Shown here one piece after another: positions 26,311-36,062 of a stretch of 64,000 nucleotides of DNA. Origin of the DNA: Halorhabdus salina (GTDB taxonomy: Archaea > Halobacteriota > Halobacteria > Halobacteriales > Haloarculaceae); assembly GCF_013839425.1 (NCBI RefSeq), contig NZ_JACDNP010000003.1:171862-235861 (forward strand), in the 5' to 3' direction. Below the pieces are notes generated by a model that saw only the letters and a list, made by a program, of their open reading frames with translations, ran no database searches and had not been told where the DNA came from. The position numbers and the translations under genes are program-made. Every line of letters begins with the position of its first letter. The first letter of the stretch is position 1.

Positions 26311-27174
26311 ATGCCGATCGGATTTATCGGCGGGAGCGGCATCTACGATGCACTCCCCCTCGAGGAGACACGTACAGTCGACGTTGAGACGCCGTTTGGC
26401 GAGCCGAGCGCGCCGATCACAATCGGGACGCTCGACGGGACGGGCCGAGAACTCGCGTTCGTCCCGCGCCACGGCCGGAACCACGAGTACTCGCCGACGG
26501 AAGTTCCCTATCGGGCGAATATTTACGCTCTCAAAGACCTCGGGGTTAGCCACGTTATCGCGACAAACGCGGTCGGGAGCCTTTCGACGGATATCCCGCC
26601 CCGGAGCATCGTCGTCCCGGACCAGTTGTTCGATCGTACGCGCCACCGAGAGTATTCTTTCTTCGGGGACGGGATCGTCGTCCATCAGGGGTTCGCCGAT
26701 CCGTTCTGCTCGGACCTGGCGAGCCATCTCGCAGACGCTGTCGACGAGGCAACGAACGAAACTGCGCGGCGCGGCGGCACGTACGTCTGTATCGAAGGTC
26801 CTCAGTATTCGACGCGTGCCGAGAGTGAGTTCTATCGGGCACAAGGTTGGGATATCATCGGTATGACGGCACTCCCAGAGGCCAAACTCGCCCGTGAGGC
26901 CGAGCTCAGTTACGCGACGATCACCGGGGTGACCGACTGGGACGTCTGGAAGGCTGATGCGGAAGTCACTCTTGAAGAGGTACTGGAAAACGCGGCCAAA
27001 AACGAATCCGTCCTCAAAGAGGCCGTCCAGCATGCCGTTGAGTCCTTCCCAGACGGACACTCGTGTGACTGTCACAGCGCCCTTGCCGGGACCGTCAACA
27101 CGGAGCCCGAGGTGATCCCTGAAGAAACGTATCAGCGCGTCGAACCACTTGTCGGGGAGTACGTCGACCGCTAA
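26311..27174 (+). CDS. MTAP/PNP-type purine nucleoside phosphorylase
   Basis: 287 residues, trimeric MTAP/PNP family. Visible are IGFIGGSGIYDAL at the N-terminus (phosphate loop), FVPRHGRNHEYSP (RHG phosphate/nucleoside contact), ATNAVGSLSTDI, YVCIEGPQYSTRAES, and IIGMTALPEAKLARE with the Met that contacts ribose. MTAP cleaves 5'-methylthioadenosine; haloarchaeal relatives may also take purine nucleosides such as guanosine or adenosine. Close association with the nucleoside genes favours a role in nucleoside breakdown, but substrate is not decided by sequence. Confidence 0.88.
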   Translation: MPIGFIGGSGIYDALPLEETRTVDVETPFGEPSAPITIGTLDGTGRELAFVPRHGRNHEYSPTEVPYRANIYALKDLGVSHVIATNAVGSLSTDIPPRSIVVPDQLFDRTRHREYSFFGDGIVVHQGFADPFCSDLASHLADAVDEATNETARRGGTYVCIEGPQYSTRAESEFYRAQGWDIIGMTALPEAKLAREAELSYATITGVTDWDVWKADAEVTLEEVLENAAKNESVLKEAVQHAVESFPDGHSCDCHSALAGTVNTEPEVIPEETYQRVEPLVGEYVDR

Positions 27175-27296
27175 CCGATACGGGACTCCAGTGAGATCGA
27201 TGCAGGACTGTGCTCGCCGTCAACTTTCCTAGACGAGATGCGGCAACCCCCACGATCGGACATAGTCTTTTGTCCATCCATCGAGAATGGGGGGAT

Positions 27297-28022
27297 ATGT
27301 TGAAACAGTCCCACCTGCAGATCGAGATGGATCAGCTATCCGACCTCGTTCTGACGCCGGGTGACCCGGATCGGGTTGACCGGATCGCTTCCTATTGCCG
27401 GAACGTCGAAACGGTCGCGACAAACAGAGAGTACAAAATCGTCAACGCGACATACGAGGGTCGAAACCTTACGATCGCTTCGACAGGTATCGGTTCGCCG
27501 TCGGCTGCCATCGCGATCGAGGAGTTGGCCAACGTTGGCGTCGAGACGCTCATTCGAGTCGGGACGACCGGTGGCCTCCAGCGGGGGATCGAAATCGGCG
27601 ACATGGTCGTCGCGACCGCCGCGGCGAAAAACGAGGGGACGAGCGACCGCTACGAGCCGACCGAGTTCCCGGCTGCCGCGGACTATGACGTCCTCTCCAC
27701 GTTAGTCGACACTGCCGAGGCAAACGACGAGGCGGTCCACGTCGGTCCGATCGCCACGGACGACGCCTTTTACAACGAGACCGAAGAGATCATCGCGACC
27801 TGGGAGACGGCGGGCATCCTTTCGGTCGAAATGGAAGCCTCGGCCTTGTTCACGCTCGCACGTCGTCGAGGTATCCGGGCGGGCGCGATCTGTACCGTTG
27901 ATGGCAATCTCGTCGAAGGGACTCAGAAGGGTGCGACCGACGAACGCGAACTCCCCGATAAGGCCAAGAACAACGTTGGACGAGCGATTGAGATCGCACT
28001 TGACGCGGCGACACAGCTCTGA
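27297..28022 (+). CDS. uridine phosphorylase-type nucleoside phosphorylase (first copy)
   Basis: 241 residues, hexameric NP-I family. It shows LTPGDPDRVDRIA (phosphate-binding GDP), STGIGSPSAAIAIEEL, IRVGTTGGLQ, and the SVEMEASALFTLA nucleoside loop. It should split a nucleoside and phosphate into base and ribose-1-P or deoxyribose-1-P. ATG 27297 is preferred over the upstream ATG at 27210 because similarity starts there. It is the gene after the MTAP-type phosphorylase on the same strand. Confidence 0.88.
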   Translation: MLKQSHLQIEMDQLSDLVLTPGDPDRVDRIASYCRNVETVATNREYKIVNATYEGRNLTIASTGIGSPSAAIAIEELANVGVETLIRVGTTGGLQRGIEIGDMVVATAAAKNEGTSDRYEPTEFPAAADYDVLSTLVDTAEANDEAVHVGPIATDDAFYNETEEIIATWETAGILSVEMEASALFTLARRRGIRAGAICTVDGNLVEGTQKGATDERELPDKAKNNVGRAIEIALDAATQL

Positions 28023-28272
28023 GTTGTCCTGTGCCCCTTAAACGATATACTACTTATAATAGATCGCAGTCTTTATCAGTGAAATTCCGCTAAACGGCCA
28101 TGTACATGACCAAAATCGCACAGACTCCCCGATCGACTTCTCGGATTGTGTCAGCGTTGCCGATTCATAGCGCCCGTCGTGACGATACGGCTGGCGGGTC
28201 TGAGCGTCGGCGGTCGGCCCAGAACGAGTATAGTCAGACTACAGTCGGAGCGAATACGAGGAGTGAGCACGC
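28023..28272. other. 250-base gap with promoter and possible 58-codon frame
   Basis: An A/T-rich tatactacttataatag (28046-28062) looks like a promoter. An open frame ATG 28100 to TGA 28276 (58 residues, arginine-rich) ends in an ATGA overlap with the XapX start. Its basic composition is unlike the organism's acidic proteins, so I do not call it a gene, but it could be a leader. Confidence 0.4.
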
Positions 28273-28467
28273 ATGAATCCGACACTTGTCGGCCTTGCGA
28301 CGCTAACCGGACTCGTTACCGGGCTCGTATTCGGGTTTTTGGAGGTTCCCATTCCGGCCCCGCCGAGTCTCGCTGGCGTCATGGGCATTGTCGGGATCTT
28401 CCTGGGGTACCGTATCATGGGCTACTTCGATTACGGTATCAACTTGCTTGATGTCCTTGGTATCTAA
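28273..28467 (+). CDS. XapX domain small membrane protein
   Basis: 64 residues with two hydrophobic helices and the XapX-type pattern TGLVTGLVFGFLEVPIPAPP followed by GVMGIVGIFLGYR. XapX proteins are small membrane proteins named from a xanthosine phosphorylase neighbourhood; the biochemical role is unknown. Its place beside nucleoside phosphorylase genes fits that association. Confidence 0.85.
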   Translation: MNPTLVGLATLTGLVTGLVFGFLEVPIPAPPSLAGVMGIVGIFLGYRIMGYFDYGINLLDVLGI

Positions 28468-28503
28468 CTGACGACTGCGTAGAACAGTCCACTACCGTTC
28501 CCT

Positions 28504-29961
28504 CTATTCGCTGTCCAGTTCTTCGACGAGCTCGGCGAGCCGTTCGATCGACTGCCGTTGTTGTTCAGTCTGCTCGCTGATCGAGCGGCTCGCGGCTCTT
28601 GCTTGCTGGGCCCGGTCGCGAACCGTCTCTAACATCGTTGTTACTTCCTCGATCGCCGCTGCTTGATCGTCATTCGCCGCAGCGATTTCGTTGATGCCAG
28701 TCGAGACGTCCTCGATTTCGCGCTCGATCTCGGTAAATGCGTCCCGGGCTGTTTCGACCTGTTCGATCGTCGCCTCGATTCCGTCGGTCGCCCGCTCGAT
28801 TTCCTCGACCGTCCGGTCGGTCTGTGTCTCGACGTCATCGATCTGTGTGGCAATCTCTTCGGCGTTTCTGGTCGTCTGTTCGGCGAGGTCTTTGACCTCG
28901 TCGGCGACGACTTCGAAGCCTTCGCCCGCCTCACCGGCGCGGGCAGCCTCGATGGAGGCGTTCAGCGCGAGCATGTTCGTCTGGTCGGCAACGTCTTGGA
29001 TAATTTCGACAATCGTGCCGATCTCCGACATCCGCTCTTCTAAGGTGGCAACTGTCTGGGCGAGTGTTTCACCAGTTTCGGCTAGCTCGTTGGCGCTGAC
29101 ACGGGCCTTCTTTCCGGATTCGAGCCCTCGGTTTGCCGTTTCACGGCTTGTTTCGGCGGCTGTGGCGACCTCGTCGGCGTTGGCCGCGACTTCTTCCATC
29201 CGGGCACTGAAGTTCTCCATTTCGGTGACTGCCTCGTCGAGATCCTCGGCTTGGTTTCCGACGAGCTCGGTGATTCGACTGGCTTCCGAAGCGCTTTCTC
29301 CCGCCGATTCGGTCAGTGCTTCGGCCTGGTTGTCAACCTGTTCGACGAGTGTTTCCAGTTGGCTCGCGGTTTCGTTTACCTGATGGAGGACATCCAGTAG
29401 GTGCCCTTCGACGTGGTCGGTTTCCCTGAAGGACGCACGGGCCCCCAGCGATCCCTCACTCAGCGCGGCCATCGTGTCGATCACCTCTTCGACGAGTGCT
29501 TCTGTGTGTTCCTGTCGGCGTTGGCGGTCGGTCTCGTCCCGACAGAGCTGGATGACCGCCGAGAGCTCTCCGTCCTCGAAGATTGGCATCGCGTTGAACC
29601 GGATGTATCGCTCTTCCCCCGCGTCATTTTCCAACCAGTGGACAGACTCGTACACCGGAGCGTCAGTATATTCCGAATCAACCCGCTCAGTTCGCTCTTG
29701 CTTTTCGGCTTCAAAGGGGTCCTCGATGACACGATTTGCGAGGACTTTGATCTGGTTTCCGTCTTCGTCCCGACCGAAGTACTCGTTGGTCCCCAACATC
29801 TCCTCCCGGGACAAGCCCAGTAGCAGCTCCAGTCCGTCGCTCCAGTGAATCACCGTGTGGTCGCTGTCGAGTATGTACGCCGGAATCGGCATAGCGTTTA
29901 GCACTGTTCGCACAGCCAAATCGCCAGACGCCCCGTTGTTCTCAATGGGTGTTGGTGGCAT
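28504..29961 (-). CDS. cytosolic PAS-domain chemotaxis transducer (Htr-like)
   Basis: 485 residues without membrane segment. A PAS domain covers about residues 15-150 ([20 protein letters not shown] to [20 protein letters not shown]), followed by a helical linker and a methyl-accepting signalling domain whose hairpin tip [19 protein letters not shown] (around residue 330) is intact. It should bind CheA/CheW in the cytosol and report an internal signal such as redox or metabolite state. Its position inside the nucleoside island, divergent from cytidine deaminase, hints that it may report on energy or nucleoside state; this is inference. Confidence 0.9.
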   Translation of the reverse strand: MPPTPIENNGASGDLAVRTVLNAMPIPAYILDSDHTVIHWSDGLELLLGLSREEMLGTNEYFGRDEDGNQIKVLANRVIEDPFEAEKQERTERVDSEYTDAPVYESVHWLENDAGEERYIRFNAMPIFEDGELSAVIQLCRDETDRQRRQEHTEALVEEVIDTMAALSEGSLGARASFRETDHVEGHLLDVLHQVNETASQLETLVEQVDNQAEALTESAGESASEASRITELVGNQAEDLDEAVTEMENFSARMEEVAANADEVATAAETSRETANRGLESGKKARVSANELAETGETLAQTVATLEERMSEIGTIVEIIQDVADQTNMLALNASIEAARAGEAGEGFEVVADEVKDLAEQTTRNAEEIATQIDDVETQTDRTVEEIERATDGIEATIEQVETARDAFTEIEREIEDVSTGINEIAAANDDQAAAIEEVTTMLETVRDRAQQARAASRSISEQTEQQRQSIERLAELVEELDSE

Positions 29962-29983
29962 TGGCTAATTTATATGCTTGAGG

Positions 29984-30019
29984 GATAAAAATGTATTATA
30001 TACTTGAATTCTTATAAAC
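29984..30019. promoter_or_regulatory. divergent promoter region of transducer and cytidine deaminase
   Basis: An A/T-rich island with ataaaaatg/tattatata toward the minus-strand transducer (about 30 bases from ATG 29961) and cttataaac at 30011-30019 toward cytidine deaminase (about 40 bases from ATG 30057). Two TATA boxes back to back in a 95-base gap. Confidence 0.5.
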
Positions 30020-30056
30020 CACCGCCTTATTTGTGGATCCACATCGTAGGTCGGAT

Positions 30057-30455
30057 ATGGACGACGACCAGCTTATCGAGATTGCTCACGAGGCACGAAC
30101 CGATGCGTACGTTCCCTATTCGGAATATCCGGTCGGGGCCGCGCTCGAGACCGCCGAAGGCGAGGTGTATCGCGGTTTCAACGTCGAGATTGTCAATTAC
30201 TCGAACAGTTTTCACGCCGAAGAACTCGCTGTGACGGGTGCGATCCGTGACGGCGTCACCGACTTCGAGCGGGTCGCGGTCGTCTCGGCGGAACACGACG
30301 GGGTCACGCCCTGTGGGATGTGTCGTCAGACCTTCGCCGAGTTCTGTGACGATTCATTCGAGATCATCACTGAGGACGACGGCGAAATCCAACACTATAC
30401 GCTCGGCGAACTGCTCCCCGACGCGATGAAGCCCGGTAACCTGCAAGACCGGTAA
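30057..30455 (+). CDS. cdd: cytidine deaminase
   Basis: 132 residues. The zinc motif is complete: HAEE (about residue 48; His ligand and catalytic Glu) and PCGMCRQ (two Cys ligands, about residues 82-88), with the N-terminal YVPYSEYPVGAAL typical of CDD. It deaminates cytidine and deoxycytidine to the uridines that the uridine-phosphorylase-type enzymes can cleave. ATG 30057 is preferred over 30033, giving the normal short N-terminus. Confidence 0.93.
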   Translation: MDDDQLIEIAHEARTDAYVPYSEYPVGAALETAEGEVYRGFNVEIVNYSNSFHAEELAVTGAIRDGVTDFERVAVVSAEHDGVTPCGMCRQTFAEFCDDSFEIITEDDGEIQHYTLGELLPDAMKPGNLQDR

Positions 30456-30609
30456 TCCTGCCGTCGAGTCGGTCGAGAACGATCGAGCGGACACCCGTCT
30501 TTTGAGGAGACTGTCTGCTGACTGGCGTCACGATAGCGGTGATCTCGGCCCGAACCAGCGGACAGTCGTGAAATTCGAACTCCGAAAAAATAGAACGGTG
30601 ACGTCGAGA

Positions 30610-31719
30610 CTACTCCTCGCCGGACTCGTAATGTTCGCCGACTTCGCTCGGGATACGAGTATACCCGACGAACGCGAGCACGATGATGACTGAGACGTAC
30701 GGGACCAGTCGGATCAACTCGCTCGGAGCCGGGATGAACGCGATCTGCTGGAGGCGGATCTGCAAGGCGTCCAACCCCGCAAAGAGGATCCCGGCCGCGG
30801 CCGTTCCGAGTGGGTTGTAGTTGCCAAAGAGATAGGTCGTGATCGCAATGAACCCATCCCCGGCGATCATCGTCTGGCCGCTCCCGATAAAGCGACCGGC
30901 ACGGCCGACGACCAGCCCGGCGCCGCCGAACCCGGAGAGCACCCCCGAGAGAACGACGCCGACGTACCGGACACGGTGGACGTTCACACCGGCGGTGTCG
31001 AGCGAGGAGGGATTCTCCCCGCTGGCCTCGATCCACCGGCCGAAGCTCGTGTGGTTGAGGACGAACCACGAGACGACGATCGTCACCAGCATCAGGATGA
31101 CGATCGGGCTAGCGTCGAAGATGATCGGTCCGAGGACCGGGATCTGAGACAGTCCAGGGACCGTCACCGTATTGAGCGTCGAGATGCTCGCGCTGTTGAC
31201 TGACCCCCAGATCACGATGCTGAGGAACGGCCCGAGCCCGAGTCCGACCAGCCAGATGGCGAGCCCGGCGATGATCTGGTCCGCCCGGAACTCGATGACG
31301 AGCACGGCAAAGACCAGCGCGAGGAACGTACTCGCGAGGACGCCGGCGAACAGCCCGATCCAGACCGCCGACTGAGCGTCACCGCCGAGCAGGTGGGTGA
31401 CCGCGACGGCGGTGAACGCCGAGATGATCAACAGGCCTTCGAGACCGATGTTGATGACGCCGCTTTTCTCGGCGAAGATACCGCCCAGCCCAGCGAAGAC
31501 GATCGGCACCGAGATCCGCAGTGTCGATTCGACGAAGCTGACATTGAAGATGCCGGCGACGGTCGCCGGACGCGTCCCCGGCATCAGGACGTTGATCATC
31601 GCGCCGACGAACATGGAGGCGAGCAACGCGCCGATGACGAGGCGCGGGATCCGCCCGATGTTTGCGATCCAGTTGCGAACGCTTCCGAGTGCACTCCTGT
31701 CGGCGGGTGCGTTACTCAT
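30610..31719 (-). CDS. nucleoside-type ABC transporter permease (second)
   Basis: 369 residues with about eight to ten membrane segments, BPD_transp_2 family, NupQ/YufQ-like. FAEKSGVINIGLEGLLIISAF is the diagnostic phrase for BMP-system permeases. ATG 31719 is chosen over GTG 31728; it overlaps the end of the upstream permease gene by 8 bases, so translation is probably coupled. It is the last gene of the operon 35684-30610. Confidence 0.9.
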   Translation of the reverse strand: MSNAPADRSALGSVRNWIANIGRIPRLVIGALLASMFVGAMINVLMPGTRPATVAGIFNVSFVESTLRISVPIVFAGLGGIFAEKSGVINIGLEGLLIISAFTAVAVTHLLGGDAQSAVWIGLFAGVLASTFLALVFAVLVIEFRADQIIAGLAIWLVGLGLGPFLSIVIWGSVNSASISTLNTVTVPGLSQIPVLGPIIFDASPIVILMLVTIVVSWFVLNHTSFGRWIEASGENPSSLDTAGVNVHRVRYVGVVLSGVLSGFGGAGLVVGRAGRFIGSGQTMIAGDGFIAITTYLFGNYNPLGTAAAGILFAGLDALQIRLQQIAFIPAPSELIRLVPYVSVIIVLAFVGYTRIPSEVGEHYESGEE

Positions 31720-32929
31720 CGCCACCACCTCCCGTTACGGCAGCCTGACTCGGTTTGATGCCCAGCCGGTTGCCAAGCATCCGGAAGGCTTCCGGCATCG
31801 CGATGAACAGGATGATCATTCCTCGGAGGACGGCCACCAGCTCCGGTGGGACGCCGAGCTGGAAGTTGATGGCGTTGGACCCTCCCTTCAGGACCCCAAA
31901 GAGCAGCGACGCTGGAATGACGCCGATCGGGTTGTTCCCGGCGAGCACCGAAACGGTGATGCCGTCGAACCCGATCGAGGGGACACCCTGTCGCCACGCG
32001 CCGATGACCATCATCGACCACATCGCGCCGGCAATACCGCCGAGGGCACCCGATAGCGACATCGTCGAGACGACCATCCGCTCGGCGTTGGCACCGCCGT
32101 ACAGCGCTGCTTTCGCCTGTTTTCCGGAGACGCGTAGGTCGTACCCGAAGCTCGTGTACCGCAGGACGTAGTAGACGCCGACCGTCGCGAGGAGTGCGAG
32201 GACGAGCGCCACCAGTGAGAACTGACCGCCCTGGGGGAAGATGATCCCGTTGAGTCGGGCGACATCCGGGATCGCCTTTGTCTTGACGCTCTGGAGCGTC
32301 GGATCGGCGAAGTACGCCGAGACGAGGAAAAACGCCGTCCCAGTCGCAATGGTGTTCAACATGATCGTCGTGATCACCTCGTTGGCGTCAGCGTAGGCCT
32401 TCAGTGCCCCTGGTATCGCCCCGTATAAACCGCCGACAATCGCGCCGACGAGGAGGCCAAACGGGATCAACAGGAGCGAGCCGACCAGTCCGCCTGGCAC
32501 GAACGGTGCGACCCAGACGAGTGCAAGTGCGGCTGCGAGCCCGCCAAGGACGAGTTGTCCCTGGACACCGATGTTGAACAGGTCGCCCCGGAACGCAACG
32601 GCGACGGCGAGCCCGGCAAAGATCAACAGTGTTGTCTCCTTCAGGGTCGTTCCCATCGAGAAGTTGACTGGCGACCAGCCTTCGGTGAACAGCCGCGCTG
32701 AGTCGAGGTCGAATGGCGAGCCGAAAGCCCCGTTGACCAGCACGGCGAAAATCTCGAGAGGATTGTACGCTTCTCCGGAGAGATACCCGGCTGCGAGGAC
32801 GATGAGGCTGCTGACGATGACGGCCGTGATCAGTGCGGCAATGCTGATCAGGATCCGCTCGACGACCGAATTGCCGACGAAAAACCGGAAGAATCGCTGT
32901 ACCGGTGCGGGGTACTGGCGATCGCTCAT
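31712..32929 (-). CDS. nucleoside-type ABC transporter permease (first)
   Basis: 405 residues, many membrane segments, BPD_transp_2 family, NupP/YufP-like. The core has FRGDLFNIGVQGQLVLGGL and an NEVITTIMLNTIATG segment typical of this subunit. Start and the preceding stop overlap in ATGA (32926-32929). Confidence 0.9.
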   Translation of the reverse strand: MSDRQYPAPVQRFFRFFVGNSVVERILISIAALITAVIVSSLIVLAAGYLSGEAYNPLEIFAVLVNGAFGSPFDLDSARLFTEGWSPVNFSMGTTLKETTLLIFAGLAVAVAFRGDLFNIGVQGQLVLGGLAAALALVWVAPFVPGGLVGSLLLIPFGLLVGAIVGGLYGAIPGALKAYADANEVITTIMLNTIATGTAFFLVSAYFADPTLQSVKTKAIPDVARLNGIIFPQGGQFSLVALVLALLATVGVYYVLRYTSFGYDLRVSGKQAKAALYGGANAERMVVSTMSLSGALGGIAGAMWSMMVIGAWRQGVPSIGFDGITVSVLAGNNPIGVIPASLLFGVLKGGSNAINFQLGVPPELVAVLRGMIILFIAMPEAFRMLGNRLGIKPSQAAVTGGGGDE

Positions 32930-34515
32930 TCGTTGCCACCCCCATACTCGTCTGGGACCTCACCGGCCATCAGCAGGCCAACATCCCGATCAGTCACTTC
33001 CTCAGGATCAACGATATCCATAATTTCGCCCTCATAGATGACGGCGAGACGGTCTGAGAGCTGCTGGACCTCATCCAGCTTCGAGGAGACTAGCAGGACG
33101 CCCTTGCCCTCGTCGCGAAGCTCGACCAGCTGGTCGTGGATAAACTCGATACTCCCGACGTCGACCCCACGGGTCGGGTGGGACGCGACGATCACGTCGG
33201 GATCTCGGAGGATCTCCCGGCCAACGATGACCTTCTGTTGGTTCCCTCCGGAAAGGGACTCCGAGGCGGTATCGGCGCCTGGTGTCCGCACGTCGTACCG
33301 GTCGATAATCGTCTCGGCGTGGTCGCGAGTCGCTTCCCAATCTACGCGAGGGCCGCTTGTGAAGTCGGGATCGTACTGGTTACCAAGCAGCGCGTTCTCG
33401 ACGAGATCGAAATCCATAACGAGTCCGCGCGCCTGGCGATCCTCGGGGACGAACGACATGCCTCGTTCGATATGTTCGCGCCTGGAGATATCGGTCACGT
33501 CCTCCCCGTAGAGGTCGACAGTACCTTCGTCGGGCACTTCGAGGCCAACGACCGAGTCGACAAGCTGTGACTGGCCGTTGCCGTCGACACCAGCAATTCC
33601 GAGTACCTCGCCTTCACGGACTGTCAGGTCGATGTCGTTGACCTGCCGAACTCCGTTGTCGTTCTCGACAACGAGATCGGAGATCGACAAGGCAGTCTCT
33701 CCTGGCTGACTGTCCTCTTTTTCGACTTCGAGCATCACTTCCCGGCCGACCATCAGCTCGGCGAGACTCTCACGTGTCGCCGTTTCTGGGTCGACCGTCC
33801 CGACGTTTTCGCCGTCTCGGAGGACGGTGATGTCGTCGGAGATCTCCATCGCCTCGCCGAGCTTGTGCGTGATGAAGATCAGCGTCTTGCCTTGTTCGGT
33901 CAACTCGTCGACGATCCGGAACAGTTCGTCGACCTCCTGGGGGGTGAGCACTGCTGTCGGCTCGTCGAAGATCAGCACGTCGGCTCCGCGGTAGAGCGTC
34001 TTGAGGATCTCGACGCGCTGTTTCTCACCCACGCTGATATCCTCGATCTTCGCGGTCGGATCGAGATCGAAATTGTACCTGTCACTTAATTCTCGGACTG
34101 CCTCGCGGGCGCTCTTTGCATCGTACGCGAGCCCGTTCCACTTGCGTGGTTCGTTGCCGAGCGTGACGTTCTCGGCGACAGTCATCGTATCGACCAGCAT
34201 GAAGTGCTGGTGGATCATGCCGATCCCGGCGTCGATCGCATCCTGGGGTGTCTGGAAATTCCGCTCCTGGCCGTTCAGGTAGACCGTTCCCCCCTCCTGC
34301 TGGTAGAGCCCGTAAAGGACGTTCATCAGCGTGGACTTGCCCGCGCCGTTCTCGCCCAGCAGCGTGTGGACCGAACCACGCTCCACCTCGAGGGTTACTT
34401 GGTCGTTCGCGACGACGCCCGGGAACCGTTTGGTGATGTTCTCCATCTTGACTGCCGGGCCCGGGTCTGTGCCTCCGCCGGTATCATCTTCCGGTGGTTG
34501 TGTCGTTTGTGCCAT
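32926..34515 (-). CDS. nucleoside-type ABC transporter ATPase (two fused domains)
   Basis: 529 residues, RbsA/NupO-like with two ATP-binding halves. The N-half has Walker A GENGAGKST (about residue 54), ISVGEKQRVEIL and LIFDEPTAVLT. The C-half has a degenerate P-loop GVDGNGQSQ, as is usual in this family, plus LSGGNQQKVIVGREIL. One working and one degenerate site is normal for these importers. It should power uptake with the two permeases, bound to the inner face of the membrane. Confidence 0.93.
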   Translation of the reverse strand: MAQTTQPPEDDTGGGTDPGPAVKMENITKRFPGVVANDQVTLEVERGSVHTLLGENGAGKSTLMNVLYGLYQQEGGTVYLNGQERNFQTPQDAIDAGIGMIHQHFMLVDTMTVAENVTLGNEPRKWNGLAYDAKSAREAVRELSDRYNFDLDPTAKIEDISVGEKQRVEILKTLYRGADVLIFDEPTAVLTPQEVDELFRIVDELTEQGKTLIFITHKLGEAMEISDDITVLRDGENVGTVDPETATRESLAELMVGREVMLEVEKEDSQPGETALSISDLVVENDNGVRQVNDIDLTVREGEVLGIAGVDGNGQSQLVDSVVGLEVPDEGTVDLYGEDVTDISRREHIERGMSFVPEDRQARGLVMDFDLVENALLGNQYDPDFTSGPRVDWEATRDHAETIIDRYDVRTPGADTASESLSGGNQQKVIVGREILRDPDVIVASHPTRGVDVGSIEFIHDQLVELRDEGKGVLLVSSKLDEVQQLSDRLAVIYEGEIMDIVDPEEVTDRDVGLLMAGEVPDEYGGGNE

Positions 34516-34556
34516 CGTATCAAATAATTTTCAACAGTCGGCGCGACCAGGACAAA

Positions 34557-35684
34557 TCAGAGGTCGTCGGGGTGGGACGGCACCGTCACGTCGCCGTCGG
34601 TGACCGTCTGACTCTGGGCCTCGATCTCGTCTTTGATCTCCTGGGGGATCTGATCGCCGATCTCGGTGCCGTACAGCAGCGCGACGCCGTCGTCTTCGAG
34701 ACCAAGCGTGACTACCTCGCCGCCGCGGAATTCGCCGTTGATCGCGTTATTGACTGAGGTAACGACTGCCTCGTCGACCTGTTTGACCATGCTACCGAGA
34801 ATCGCCCCGTTGTATTCGGTGAGCGTTTTGGACTGCCGGGCGTCGACACCGATACCGAACACGCCCCGCTCGGCGGCGGCCTGGAGGACGCCGACACCGG
34901 TCCCTCCTGCGGCGTGGTAGAGGACGTCCGCGCCGTCGTCGATCATCGAGTTCGCGATCGATTGTCCCGTACTCGGCTCACTCCAGGAACCGGCGTACGC
35001 AATGTTGATGTCGACGTCTTCGTTGACTCGCTTTGCGCCGAATCGGTAGCCTGCTTCGAACTTCTTGATCAGGCCCGTCTCTTTCCCGCCGACAAACCCG
35101 ATGGTGTTCGAGTCAGTGTTCGTTTGACTCGGACCGGCGGAGAACTCCTGACTCGTCAACATCCCCGCGAGGATGCCTGCCTGGAAGGACCCCTCGTGTT
35201 CGTTGAAGACGTAGTTCGCGACGTTGTCCAGGTCTGTCGTCGCATCGATGAACGTGAACTTCATGTCCGGGAAGTCCGGCGCGACTTCCTGGAGCGCGCT
35301 CTTCTGGGAGAACCCGATCGCGAAGATCTGGTCGTATTCCGGATTCGATGAGGTCGCAAACTGCCGCTGGAACGTACTGAACTCGCTCGGGGACTCCGGC
35401 TCGGCGTTCTGGAACTCGATGTTGTACTGCTCTACGGCTGACTTGATGCCCCTGTTGGCCATGTCGTTGAACGAGTTGTCACCAAGGCCACCCGTCGAGT
35501 ACACCATACCGACATTGTGGGGTTCACCACTGGTTGACTCGGTCGTATCACTGTCTCCTTCTGCTGGCGTATCGTCGTTGTTCGCTTCCGTGGTCTCGTT
35601 GCCACCACAGCCTGCGAGCGCGACCCCGACTCCGCTCGCAGCGATACCTTTAATGAACGCCCGCCGATCGTAACTACGTGACAT
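34557..35684 (-). CDS. BMP-family nucleoside-binding lipoprotein
   Basis: 375 residues. A twin-arginine-type signal (YDRRAFIKGIAASGVGVALAGC, positions 5-26) with lipobox LAGC is followed by a Thr/Glu/Asp-rich spacer. The BMP/Med fold then shows VGMVYSTGGLGDNSFNDMA, which binds ribose of nucleosides in PnrA-type proteins. It is the first gene of the importer operon with the ATPase and two permeases. The surrounding catabolic genes make nucleosides the likely ligands. Confidence 0.9.
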   Translation of the reverse strand: MSRSYDRRAFIKGIAASGVGVALAGCGGNETTEANNDDTPAEGDSDTTESTSGEPHNVGMVYSTGGLGDNSFNDMANRGIKSAVEQYNIEFQNAEPESPSEFSTFQRQFATSSNPEYDQIFAIGFSQKSALQEVAPDFPDMKFTFIDATTDLDNVANYVFNEHEGSFQAGILAGMLTSQEFSAGPSQTNTDSNTIGFVGGKETGLIKKFEAGYRFGAKRVNEDVDINIAYAGSWSEPSTGQSIANSMIDDGADVLYHAAGGTGVGVLQAAAERGVFGIGVDARQSKTLTEYNGAILGSMVKQVDEAVVTSVNNAINGEFRGGEVVTLGLEDDGVALLYGTEIGDQIPQEIKDEIEAQSQTVTDGDVTVPSHPDDL

Positions 35685-36062
35685 TACAATCTGTATGGGG
35701 ACTTGAATGGTGATAATAGTTTTGCTGCTTCCTTCCTTTTAATAGGGGAGGTGCACTTAAACTAGTCACCCGATAATCGCTCCCTGGATTCGGAGAGCTG
35801 GCTGGTCATTACCGCCATTTATGTAATATCCAGATTCTTCGCTCTGAATATAACTGTCCATTGTCGTTGGGAGACTTGCCTATTGGGCGCGAACCACGAA
35901 CGCTGGATCGAACGGAACTGGATTCCCTCCCGATCGACAAAGGGGACAATTTTCGGCTACTACACCGTTAGTCCGGGGGAAAACGACGTGACACGCCACA
36001 CCAATCGGGAACAATCCAAGGGCGAATATTATATAAAAATCCAGCTTAAAAGGGATACCAGG
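35685..36062. promoter_or_regulatory. divergent control region of importer operon and phosphorylase
   Basis: 378 bases without a convincing gene. Minus-strand TATA cctattaaaagg lies at 35735-35746 (about 57 bases from the lipoprotein ATG). Plus-strand TATA atattatataaaa lies at 36026-36038 (about 31 bases from ATG 36063). The centre 35747-36025 is of mixed composition; no clear operator symmetry seen. A minus-strand hydrophobic frame over 35880-36107 was rejected. Confidence 0.55.

Noticed and set aside
32926..34515. Degenerate second ATP site as a sign of a broken transporter
   Set aside because: A P-loop lacking its lysine in the second half is normal for RbsA/NupO-type fused ATPases.
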